From NCBI GenBank assembly GCA_028274465.1, contig CM051457.1:11869908-11933907 (forward strand): a stretch of 64,000 bases of DNA. The letters run 5' to 3'. This DNA is from Plantago ovata. Lineage: Eukaryota > Streptophyta > Magnoliopsida > Lamiales > Plantaginaceae. The translations under genes were made by a program, and so were the position numbers. The stretch's first letter is position 1, and every line of letters starts with the position of its first letter. This document shows, in pieces, positions 23,001 to 32,900 of this stretch. Below the pieces are notes generated by a model. The model saw only the letters and a program-made list of their open reading frames with translations. It was not told the origin of the DNA and did not search any database.

Positions 23001-24052
23001 TTTTGTGGTCTGCAGTTTCTACTATAGCTTCTGGAGTTTGTTGTGGATCGTAACAATTGACACATGACTTTTGCCTTTGGACAGAAATGATGCTGGCCTG
23101 GCTGCAGCAGAGCTTGCGCTTTCTGTGGAAAAACACGTATTAGAATCTGGATCTATTGATACTGTTGGGACTGTGGGTAAGTTATACTAGTAATCTGGCA
23201 AAGTGAGAAGAGTATGTTGTAAGTACTAGTAGTATTTGTGTACTGATAATACAATCTGTCTAGGTATTTTGGAATTGCATCCAGGAGCCATAAACAGCAT
23301 CCCAAGTAAATCACATCTTGAGATTGGTAAGGTTCCTCATTATTTCCTAAAAATCGAGCTTTACGTGCATCTGTTCTTTTGGTTGTGTGTAAAGTGTGCA
23401 CTAATAGTACGAATGGATTAGATATCTGGTCAATAAGGAGCTAAGAAGACTACATATATTCTACTTATTGCTGCAGACACTCGTGACATAAATGAAACAC
23501 GAAGAAATGGTGTCATAGAGAAAATCAAGCAGTCTGCTCTTAGCATATCTGAAAACCGCAGAGTGAAGCTATCAGAGTTTAAAATTGTAAATCAAGATCC
23601 ACCTGCACTCTCTGATGACGAGATCACAAAGGCAACAGAGTCAGCTTGCAAAGAACTAAATTTGTCGTACAAGAAGATGATCAGCAGAGCCTATCACGAT
23701 TCACTCTTCATGGCCAGGTAATCGATGAGACCCTCATGATGAAAAGGCTTTCAAACTTAAGTTTTGCTGACATCTAGTTTGAATATTTCCGCAGAGTATC
23801 TCCAATGGGAATGATTTTCATTCCATGTTATAAAGGTAATCACATCAACTTCTTGAAGTTCTGTTCTTAGATTTTGTACTGAACTGCATGTATTGTGTCA
23901 TTTACACCGACTGTAAAAGACGTACAAACTAATTTACTTCATTTGCATGGGCAGGATATAGCCATAAACCCGAGGAGTTTTCTTCCACACAGGACATTGC
24001 TAACGGGGTAAAAGTTCTGGCGCTAACCCTTGCCAAACTATCTCTTTCGTAA
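20051..24052 (+). CDS. UAH: Ureidoglycolate amidohydrolase (12 exons, 475 aa)
   Basis: Hydrolyses ureidoglycolate to glyoxylate, ammonia and CO2 in the last step of purine/ureide breakdown; in Arabidopsis it acts in the ER. M20-type metallo-amidohydrolase. Exons: 20051-20263, 20814-20899, 21253-21327, 21434-21562, 21930-22016, 22241-22440, 22531-22633, 23085-23176, 23264-23326, 23477-23717, 23795-23835, 23955-24052. All phases close. Residues 1-29 form a hydrophobic signal peptide. Metal-site motifs are GSHID (His about 140), YDGVVG (Asp about 151), SEEPTRFG (Glu about 185/186), ELHIEQGP, and AYHDSLFMAR near the C-terminus. The length equals that of the Arabidopsis enzyme to within a residue or so. 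Intron 4 begins with GC, not GT (21563). The 5' part of this gene also survives as a remnant at 16519-16802. Confidence 0.94.
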
Positions 24053-24506
24053 TGTTGAAGAGGCTATGAAAGCTAGTCATGTAAATTAAACAGATGTGCT
24101 ACTTTTCGTTTCATACTGTAACGATTCTACATTGCCAATCTAGCATTCTCTTTGTTTCACTCGCTCCTTGAGATACATGCTACTGTACTTATTTGAAACA
24201 CTGTCAGCTTTATAAACAAGAAAATGATTGGTGATGAGGTGGTAAAGTAGATGTGATGGTTTTTGAGGTTTTGAAAATTGTGATTTGTTAATATTATTAT
24301 TATTTTTTTATTTTTTTTATTTTTTTAAAAAAAATTTGAAGTTTTGTTGTAGTTGGATGAAATATTATGAATGGGGGGGGGAGGAATATGTTGAAAATAA
24401 TATTATTTAAAATTAATTTTCGGAATAAAATAAATAAATATCTTTATATTTAGTAGTATGAATTTTGTTATTAAAAACATGATACATGTAAAGAAGTAGT
24501 AAATGG

Positions 24507-24692
24507 GAATACGATAAGTTGAAAGAGGGAGATGCACTTTATGCTATGGAGCTTGCATTATCTTTGGAGAAGTTGACAAATGAGAAGCTTCTGAACCTTC
24601 ATGTTGTGGCTTCCCGGAACAATGATGATGTGCAGCTAACAGATTTTGTTGAGAGCGAGTGGCACTTTGATCAGATGTTGCTACTGCAGTAA
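24507..24692 (+). pseudogene. Ferritin pseudogene fragment
   Basis: One open frame reads [39 protein letters not shown] and [10 protein letters not shown], then jumps to [10 protein letters not shown] and a stop. This is the C-terminal half of a plant ferritin, but the usual block of about 28 residues between ESE and WHFDQM is missing. The upstream ferroxidase-site half and transit peptide are absent. Ferritin genes have several introns across this part; their absence here suggests a processed copy. It is not a functional gene. Confidence 0.85.
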
Positions 24693-24789
24693 GCTTAAGT
24701 TGTTGTCAGGTGGATGATTGGTTCATTGATTCTAGTATCCTCTCTATGTCAATATCCAATTGGACAATAAAACGAACAAAATAATGAAG

Positions 24790-25007
24790 TATGACTTGCT
24801 ACTTGGTATTTCCGGCTTTCTTATGGGCATTTTTCTAATGTAACTGGCGTGTTTGGAATGAATTTTGCCATAAGCTATTTTACTCGATCGTGTGGATTTG
24901 CAACAGTGGTGGGATGCGCTGGAGGTTTTGTTCTCATGATTTTATTTTATTTGTATTTGCCATTGTTTGAAGAAACTAGGATTTATGTAGGGACCAAGTG
25001 TAATTAG
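24790..25007 (+). pseudogene. CorA/MRS2-type magnesium transporter pseudogene fragment
   Basis: The frame at about 24841-25007 reads VTGVFGMNFAISYF, then CGFATVVGCAGGFVLMILFY, ending FEETRIYVGTKCN and a stop. The Gly-Met-Asn signature and the second membrane helix are those of CorA-family Mg2+ transporters. The preceding helix (DLLLGISGFLMGIFLM) is in a different frame just upstream (24793-24840), so at least one frameshift separates them. The cytosolic domain is absent. It lies about 100 bases after the ferritin fragment on the same strand. Confidence 0.75.
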
Positions 25008-26352
25008 ACTGCTAACAGTAGTATGGGAATCGGAAAACTACATTTGGTGATGCTTTTTGATCTTATTAACATTTTAATGATGTCATTATTTCCTCTTACA
25101 TTATTAACGACATTTAGCAATCTTAATTACTTTCCAGTGACATAATTCTTATTTTATTTACTAGTAGGTACTTTTTTCAAGACCAAAAGACCCCTTAATA
25201 ACTATATAGAAATTTAATTGGAAAGTTCATATATAACAAACTCCTTCAAATTGGCAGAACTAAACTTACGCTCACCATCTCACCTGTTATTAATTCCACT
25301 TATAGTATATTTATTTTATAATGTGAGAATACCATAATTTTAGTTGTTAGGGACTTCCATAATTATATGGATTTAACTTGAGAATGTCTAATTTTAATTA
25401 TTTTAAGCAATCTCATCATTAACATAATGATGGATTTTTTGCAGCAAAATCTAAATCTATGTATTAGCATTTACCGACCAAAAGAAATTATTTTTTAGCA
25501 CTCTATGCAGCAGTTTACATAATTATATACATGTCAACAAGTTAAATTTTATTGTAGTTTACAAGATATGTTCATATGTACTATTGTTAATGATTCGTGT
25601 ACCTCGATTGATAATCATGTAACTTACAAAAGTAGCAGTAGCACGAGAGTACTCACAGATATCATATATCCATGAAAGATTGATAACTCAGGTACCACAT
25701 AGAAATATTTTTATGCACCTTTTCTTGAAAAATCATGGACCAACGTAATCACTCACGTACCACATGAAACATTGATCAATTTCGCTCTGAAAACTCATGT
25801 ACCACATAAATATTTTTCTTAGTAAAAGTTTTCATATTCCACATGGAATCATGTATCTTTTAAATTTTATCATATAAAAAATCAGTATATCTTTCAAGTT
25901 TCATGTACCATATAAATATCATGTACATTTCAAGTTCTCATGAACCACACTAATTACCATGATTACCATGAATTGCCTTCATGTTTTTTGAATCGGCATG
26001 AATTGCCTTCATGCACCATATATATTGTTTTTATCATGTACCATCACATGCATAAGCTTTTTCACAGTTCATGCATGGTGATTATACCCAACTCCACCAA
26101 GTCACTTTGTGCAATTTCGCGTACATATAATATAATAATATCATATATCATGGCATACTCTCATAAATTAAGATTTAATGTTGTTAACTCATGTAGCACG
26201 CCAAAAGTGACACATCAAATGTGTAGGAATATTGATGGTACTTGAACGGAAATTAGTAGCATACAAGTGAAATTAGAGATGATGATGAAACTTAATTTAA
26301 GTAGGGAATAGTAACGCATGTACACCATCAATTTGGTACCATAATTTAGTTA

Positions 26353-26354
<2 letters not shown>
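25008..26354. repeat. Gene-free AT-rich DNA with a degenerate interspersed motif
   Basis: No coding potential was recognised. Between about 25630 and 26060 a loose motif of the form catgtaccacataaata recurs many times in altered forms (for example ggtaccacatagaaatat, cgtaccacatgaaac, catgtaccatataaatat, catgcaccatatata). A short unit with gaattgccttcatg also occurs twice (about 25970-26012). This suggests old minisatellite expansion or decayed repeats. Family unknown. Confidence 0.5.

Positions 26355-26413
<59 letters not shown>
26355..26413. repeat. (AT)n microsatellite
   Basis: About 59 bases of uninterrupted AT dinucleotides. Such arrays in plants are often length-variable. No function is implied. 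Confidence 0.95.
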
Positions 26414-26417
<4 letters not shown>

Positions 26418-26680
26418 GTTATTTTGGGTATACCATATCAAATGTCACTTTTTTAAAAAGAAGATTTTTAGTGTTATTACATTGTAGTTAAGTTGCAAAA
26501 ACATCACCTAAATGTAATTGACCCTATGGGAATCTTTCCCTTGTCACAAACCAGTGTAAAACCCGATGTGTTGGTATTATTCATGATTAGTGATATTGAA
26601 ATTAGGTTGCAGTATTGCACCTAAAATCTTATTATTAAAAAAACTAGGTTGATTTATTATAGTAGTAATAAGTAGTATTA

Positions 26681-26849
26681 GGCTCTGTTATTTTTTGAAA
26701 ATTGATGAAAACAATTCAGTTCAGTTCAGATGCATTAAGTTCAGTTCAGATTTGACTAATAGTATTTTGTACTACAAATAAGTTCAGTTCAATTCAGATC
26801 CATTCAGTTCAGTTCAGTTCAGACTTTTTCAGACGAAAATAACAGAGCC
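26681..26849. mobile_element. Short Tourist/PIF-Harbinger-type MITE
   Basis: A 169-base element. The left end is ggctctgttatttt; the right end is aaaataacagagcc, its exact reverse complement. It is flanked by TTA on both sides (26678-26680 and 26850-26852). The interior is made of repeated ttcagttcag units, some 10 copies in all. The perfect termini and intact target copy suggest a young insertion. Confidence 0.85.
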
Positions 26850-26981
26850 TTACTTGATGATTCCTTTGGTGTTCCAACAAGTAGTACAAGTTGCTGGTGA
26901 ATTCTCTCTTTAGCGGTATACTTTAAGCAAGCTAGCATAAGATGCAAGCCAAAATGTGAGGATGATAGAAAACCAGATTTA

Positions 26982-27149
26982 GTCTTCCACCGCGAGTAAG
27001 AAACTGTGATTCAACGTCAGAATCAACTTGTTCGATCTGAGTAGAGATTTGTCCAGTGACAATTTTGTCTTCCACCGCAAGCAAGAAACTGAGCTTCAAC
27101 GTCATGATCAGCTTCTTCTATCTGAGGAGGGATTTGTTCGGTGACAATT
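26982..27149. repeat. Two direct copies of an 83-base unit
   Basis: Units at 26982-27064 and 27067-27149 both begin gtcttccaccgc and end gtgacaatt, with scattered differences. The - strand is open across part of the second unit, but no protein family was recognised. A transposon origin is possible and unproven. Confidence 0.7.
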
Positions 27150-27182
27150 CGAGGATCATGCGCAAAGCCTGCTAGGAATCCT

Positions 27183-27297
27183 ATTATGTAATCAATGACG
27201 ATTAAAGCCCGTTGGTGCAACCATTATGTAATCAATGACGATTAAAGCCCGTTGGTGAAACAAATTATGTAATCAATGGCGATTAAAGCCCGTTGAT
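27183..27297. repeat. Three direct copies of a 40-base unit
   Basis: Three head-to-tail copies start at 27183, 27223 and 27264, each with attatgtaatcaatg followed by attaaagcccgttg. They are nearly identical, so the expansion is recent. It follows directly on the 83-base duplication. Confidence 0.85.
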
Positions 27298-28104
27298 TCG
27301 CCCCACGACGACATACAATCCGTCAATGGAACAATCTCTACTCTAGGTCATATTTGAAACTATGTTTGAAGAATATGTAAGAAATTAAAAACTAAACTTT
27401 ACAAGGATGCAAATGCCATTTACACCTGGGAACTTTGAAGGAAATAAGAAATGGCTTGGAATTTCTTTTGAACCTATTTGTTACGATTCCGGTTGAGGAA
27501 TTGTGAAATTCCATGGTAATTGGGTAAATCAGGTTCCCTTTTTTTCCATGGGAATGTTGAATTTTCTTTATTTGGTTAAATATTTGCACTAAAAATTAAT
27601 TGGGGATGGTAGAATTCTCTTTTACTTGTTTGGTTTGGTTGGTTAAAAAATAAGACAATGTGAAATAGAGTTGCAAATTTAGAGTTGGTTTTTGAACATA
27701 GCAAATTCACACTAAAAATAACAAAGCTAAACATCAACATGTCAAAATAAGAGAAAATTTGTCTAAAATGCAGGGGTATAACGGACTTTTTTACCTCATT
27801 TTATAGGATCGGTTTGATCCGATCCGAAAACCTAAATTACTAAACCTAGTGATCCGAAATCCAATCCCAAAATTCAGATCGGATCAGTTTGGGCCCGGAT
27901 TGTTGATTTTCGGACCGGATAGAATCGATAGATAACACTGATGGTAAGTAGAGCAAACTTATTCAATAGCTCATCAATTCATCCAACAAAGTAACTTGCC
28001 TGCTCTAATGGACATTTGTAATGCCCGAGTACAACGAGTTTCACCAACAATACAGCATAATTCAGCATTGTTATTTCAGGGATTGAGGGAGAACACTAAA
28101 CAGT
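27298..28104. other. Intergenic DNA downstream of the selenium-binding protein gene
   Basis: AT-rich sequence with no recognised gene. A patch at about 27800-27920 is rich in overlapping gatccgatccg and cggatcag phrases, of the low-complexity kind common in plant intergenic DNA. The last part should be 3' UTR of the minus-strand gene that ends at 28105. Confidence 0.5.
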
Positions 28105-30589
28105 CTAAACCCAGATATCTGAAGTGCAGTCTCCACCGGGATATCTCATTTCATGTGCCAGCGAGGGCCCATCCGGTTCAGCACCGAAATCCACAAAGAA
28201 ATTCGGATTGATTGCAAGACCACCTTTCTCTGAATCAACATCAATCTGCAACATATGCGCACCTTTCTCAACCATATCCGGGTAAAACTGGCGATCCCAT
28301 GTGCTGAAGAGTGAGTTTGTAACGTACAAACGCTTTCCGTCCAAACTCAGCTGTATCATCTGAGGGCCTCCTCTCAGTTCATGTCCCTGATGTTGGAACA
28401 AAACGACGATATTTAGGGAATACTGGCCTAAAACCTCATAACAGTAGTAATTCTAATGACTTACAGAAAGTAATTAAGATGTACCTGAACTGCAGGTACA
28501 TCAACTTGGTATGTTGTACCATCTTCCTTCACAGCAATTACAGCACTTCCTTTATGGAACACACCTCCAACCCAAACTTGCCCTGTGAGCTTTGGATTTG
28601 CAGGATCCTCGATATTATACTGTCTAAGATCACCATGAAGCCAGTTCGCCAGGTAAAGGAAACGGTCATCAAGGGATATCAGAAAGTCGGTTATCAGACC
28701 AGGCATCTCGGGCAGAATCCAGTTTTGCACTTTCACTGCCTTCACTGAAATCGCCAACTGCAGAGAAATAACACGAATTATATCATTAGGCATTTCAAGT
28801 GGTTATCGATGAATAGTAAAGAGAACCAGTTGCTCCCGTTACATACCTCATGGTCCCATGATCCATCAGGCTTCTGAAAGAATCTCACCATGTTGCTAGT
28901 TAAAGCACAGCCCACGAACCCTGTATCCTTAGTCGGATCGTGCAAAAATCTTATCTGCAAGAAATTTACATGTGCATTATGAACTTAAGCTTGCCAATAA
29001 GTGGTTTCAAATTTTTAAACTAGTTTATTGGCCTACTTACCTCTAGAGGTAAGAGACCAGTATTTCCAAGATCCAATGTTTGTTTCAATTCACCACCAGG
29101 CCAGCTATACACATGCAAATGTCTCCCGTAAAGACCATCAGATACATGCTGAAGGTCAAAACCTTTAGTAAAAGCAGCAGGGGCGCCCCATGAAGTGCTT
29201 ATCATTGTCTTGTGACGAGGTTGGTACCAGAAGTCATACCCGAAAAGTGGACTGTGCCCTGGTTTTTCCCACCTATTACGGGACATGTTAACACGTTTAG
29301 TAATACAGAAATGTTATGTTGAAGAACATAACAACGATCCATAATCAGAGTTCACAATCAAACGAGTATGAAAGTACTGTATAGTTAAGTAGTCAAGTGA
29401 CTAGAAAGCATACAATACCTTCCTTTGACGTTAAAATCTGAGTCGAGCAGAAGAAATCCATTCCCTTCAGCATTTCCATCTTTATCTCCAAGACATGATA
29501 CCATTATCTCACCAGAGGCAAGGCAGTGAGCTGTGTGAGGGAATGCCAGTCCTGTTTTGCCTATTATGTCGCTCGGCTCAACAACTTTGTACAAGGCAGG
29601 AGCCTTTGGATCCTTTTGAGTATCTACCGCATATATCCGGCCAGACCTGTAATAAATCCATAAATCTTAGAGTGTGAAATTCATGCATCCTCTAAATGTA
29701 AAAGAAAATGTTACTCACACAAGTGAAGGAAGGACCAGAAACCGCCGTGAAGCAGAAGGATCACCATGGCAAGAGCTGCAGGAATTCCATCCAGAGTGAT
29801 GTAGCTCGTCACCTAGATGAGGCATGGGCAGCCTGTGGATGACCTTTGAATATGTAGGTGAATTTGGATCCACATCCACTGTGCTAAGGTAATCTGGCTT
29901 CTCCTTTCCAGTTCCTGCATCATTTAGTCTCCCATTTCATCGAAGCAGCTAAATCATTCGAAATAAATAAACATTGATCGACATGAATTGCATAATCACA
30001 CTATAGATATTTACAAAAACGAGATTGTCTCCAAACATCAATCCTCTGAATTTTAATTAATTCCCGTTATTTTTTTATTTCTCTGTCCCTTGACGAGAGA
30101 AAACGGAGATGCATAAACAATGATCACATATTGAAAATCCCAAATGCACTAAAAATCATCATGCACTTTCATCTAAAATTTGCAATGTATATGTATATAT
30201 TATTTTCTATACAAGTGGATTTCAAAATTTCAAGATTTGAAATATCCCCAGAAACAATGGTGATTGATCATGAAACCAATGATCTCTTAACCAATTTGAA
30301 AAATCAAGCAAGACTCTGAACACACTACTAATTTGGAATATATATCCCTCTACTTGTTGGAGTTTCAATCAAAAAGATAAACTTTTACTATATAACAAGG
30401 AAAAAGAAAAGACTAATGAAGGTAATTAGGTAGGTAGGTACCTGAATAGACACAAGTGACATAGATAAGAGATTCCTTGGGACCAGACATGGCTTCAAGG
30501 GGAGAGGCATAACCAGGACCCTTGTTCTTACTACAGCAACCATTCCCCTCCACCTTAGCATGTTCAACAACCACAGTGTCTGTCGCCAT
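28105..30589 (-). CDS. SBP1: Selenium-binding protein / methanethiol oxidase (7 exons, 488 aa)
   Basis: Cytosolic SBP56-family protein; the family converts methanethiol to sulfide, formaldehyde and peroxide, and the plant members bind selenium and cadmium and are stress-responsive. Exons in order of translation: 30589-30442, 29914-29719, 29646-29419, 29272-29041, 28954-28847, 28757-28485, 28386-28105. All phases close, and the length is within two residues of Arabidopsis SBP1. Visible motifs: the N-terminal [22 protein letters not shown] with the redox/metal pair near residues 95 and 98; [42 protein letters not shown] at the end. The second exon donor must be the one at 29718 (gtgagt) for the frame to continue. 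Its place beside the PPR gene is also recalled from Arabidopsis (At4g14030/40). Confidence 0.95.
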
Positions 30590-32289
30590 ATTTCGCTTTC
30601 CCTAGCTCTGTGTTTTCAGCAAATTCAAAGAAAACCCAGATCTCAAAAGCTCAGTCTTTGCAAATCTTGGTCGTGATTAACAGGTGTGATTTGGTTATCT
30701 CAACGGCAATCGCTCACATGTGTGTCTTGCACAAATAAGACGACGTTCGATATGGGAATTTATTTGTCTGTGTTCTTCTTCTTGTGAGTTGTGATGATGA
30801 TAATAATAATATTGAAGACACGTAACGATTTTTTGTTTGGCAATTCTTGGATGTATATGGGCAAGATGTTGTACCATGTGCAGTTCCGTCTAGGCTCGAT
30901 CACTTCACATATTATTACATGTCCATTATTACATACCACCAGATAGATAGATAGATAGAAAGATAAGGACTGTTGTAATAGTCCGCATATATAGACAGAT
31001 AAGGAATGTTGTAATAAACTTATAATAGAATACTCAAATGCTTGAAATATTTAGTCCCGCCCGACTTAATTTTCACGTTCGTTTATAGGAGTAGTTAGCT
31101 TTTAGTTAGCCTTTTAAGGCTCCGTTTTACTTTAACAAATCTCCAATTATATCCAAAACAATAAAATTCTTTATTGGAAAAAGATTACATTTTTCTATCC
31201 AAATTATCACTCCTCCCTTCCTTGTTTTAAAGAATGAAGTTTTGAATTTTTCATCATACTTCTAAAAGATGAAAGAATGAAGTTTAAGGATGTTTAAGAA
31301 TGGAGTAGTATATAATATTACATTTTTAAGGTGCTCTTTCTTTTTTTTTTTTTATAATTAAAAAACAAAAATTAGTGTCCTTAAACTATGTGCCCACGTA
31401 AAATGGAACACATTGGATGGAACGGAGAGAGTAGAGTTTGTGGCATATGATAGTGAAATCGTGAATTTATTAGTGTGACAATTGCGGTAGACGGATTCTT
31501 TTGGCTAGACGTGGCAGTGCGAGGAAAACAAATACACCCGACTGTCACTCATCCTCATCAGTCCCTACTCCCTCGGCTCTACATAGAAGATTTATTTGGG
31601 AATGGTATCATCACAAAATGAGTGTACAACACATGTACTCGTATATTTCAATGACTTATGTATGCGTCAGCGTCCCAAGTGTGAATAGCAATTGGATAGT
31701 GACATAAGAATCAGAGTATGATAAAAAAGCTGGTTGCAGTTCAAAAAGATCAAGAACCGATGGTGGTGGTGGCGACGGGAAGCATCCAATTCCTACCTAC
31801 TCTGATCCATAACTCCAATAACCATTGCATCAACAATATACACTGTATTTTAAATGTTGGATCAAGTGCAATTGCATCCGAGACACAATACACTTGCCCC
31901 ATCATCGTACAAACCCCTTGTAGGTAAAGATATCATTGGCTGCAGTATCACTCGCCGATTGGTGAGATGAAAATATTTTCAGCTTCCAAGATTTGACACT
32001 CTTATCATGTGTTAGCTCCTACTGTACCAAGTTATGATACCTAGTCGGTGAAACAGTGTAAGGCCTTGTGCTTAAAAGCATACTGTCACTACATTATTAT
32101 TATCTTCAGCTTCCAATAAAGATTAGACAATGACACAAAATTAGTATACTCATGTTAGGTGAAGTGGGGGTACTCTTTGCTCTCCAAGTGTGGCTTCCAC
32201 TATCACCAGAAAGGTGAGAAGGACACTCAAACTTTATAAATCATTTCATCAGTATTGCCAAAAAAAAAAAAAAACAAGAGCAAGCAATA
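30590..32289. other. Intergenic region between SBP and RALF
   Basis: Divergent upstream region of two genes. Contains a GATA microsatellite (about 30941-30965) and a possible MITE at 31208-31431. The small open frames near 31500-31930 show no family signal. A TATA-like tttataaa at 32233-32240 lies about 50 bases before the RALF start codon. Confidence 0.5.
31208..31431. mobile_element. Possible degraded Stowaway-like MITE
   Basis: The left end (ctcctcccttccttgtttta) and the right end (ggatggaacggagagagta) are imperfect inverted matches to the Stowaway terminus ctccctccgttcc. The target TA is not clean on the left. Length is typical of the family. Confidence 0.4.
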
Positions 32290-32631
32290 ATGGAAACCAA
32301 TCCCAGTACCATTCTTCTTCCCTTAACTTCGCTTCTACTCTTCACCCTCATCACCTGCACCACCACCCTGAATGACACTGCAACATGTGATGGTTCGATA
32401 GGCGAATGCAACCAACCCATGGAGGAGATGTTGATGGAATCAGAAACCAGCAGAAGGTTTCTCCAAACAAAAAGGTACATCTCACCCGGTGCTCTCAGGA
32501 GAGACCAGCCTGTGTGTAATCAAGGGGGGAGGGGTGAGCCTTATTCGAGAAGCGGAGGCTGCATTCCTCATCCGTCAAATCCATACAACAGAGGCTGCTC
32601 AAGATACTACCGTTGCAGAACAGATGCATGA
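32290..32631 (+). CDS. RALFL32: RALF-family peptide hormone precursor (113 aa)
   Basis: Secreted cysteine-rich peptide of the type perceived by FERONIA-like receptor kinases in the wall. The N-terminus (LLPLTSLLLFTLITC) is a signal peptide. An acidic pro-region (CNQPMEEMLMESETS) is followed by the subtilase-type site RRFLQ. The mature part begins YISPGALRRDQPVC and ends GCSRYYRCRTDA, with four cysteines and the NPYNRGC motif. The usual YISY is YISP here, a difference in the receptor-contact motif. Single exon. Its position next to the methyltransferase gene matches, from memory, At4g14010 (RALFL32); the symbol rests on that. Confidence 0.88.
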   Translation: METNPSTILLPLTSLLLFTLITCTTTLNDTATCDGSIGECNQPMEEMLMESETSRRFLQTKRYISPGALRRDQPVCNQGGRGEPYSRSGGCIPHPSNPYNRGCSRYYRCRTDA

Positions 32632-32900
32632 ATGAATCTCCAACAAAGTTCTTGTACTAGTCTTAAATTTAAAACCATTTGATTGTAATTGTGTTTATTT
32701 TCTTTCATCGTTATCGTGTATCGTGTTCTTTTATCATTGTTGAATAAAGATTCATTTTCTTCATAATTAAGTTCACATAAAACAGCATTGCAAAATCACA
32801 CGAGAGTCAACTTAATTGATCAAGGATAGTAAGAGATATGTTACTGCAGTATCTCACCAAAATCCAGTCTCAGTTTATTGAAATGCTAAATATTTGTAGA

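Noticed and set aside
27023-27220. Minus-strand frame across the 83-base repeat
   Set aside because: Openness is explained by the duplicated unit; no protein family recognised.
32241-32480. Minus-strand frame opposite the first RALF
   Set aside because: Shadow of the + strand RALF gene, whose signal peptide, cysteines and motifs are clear.
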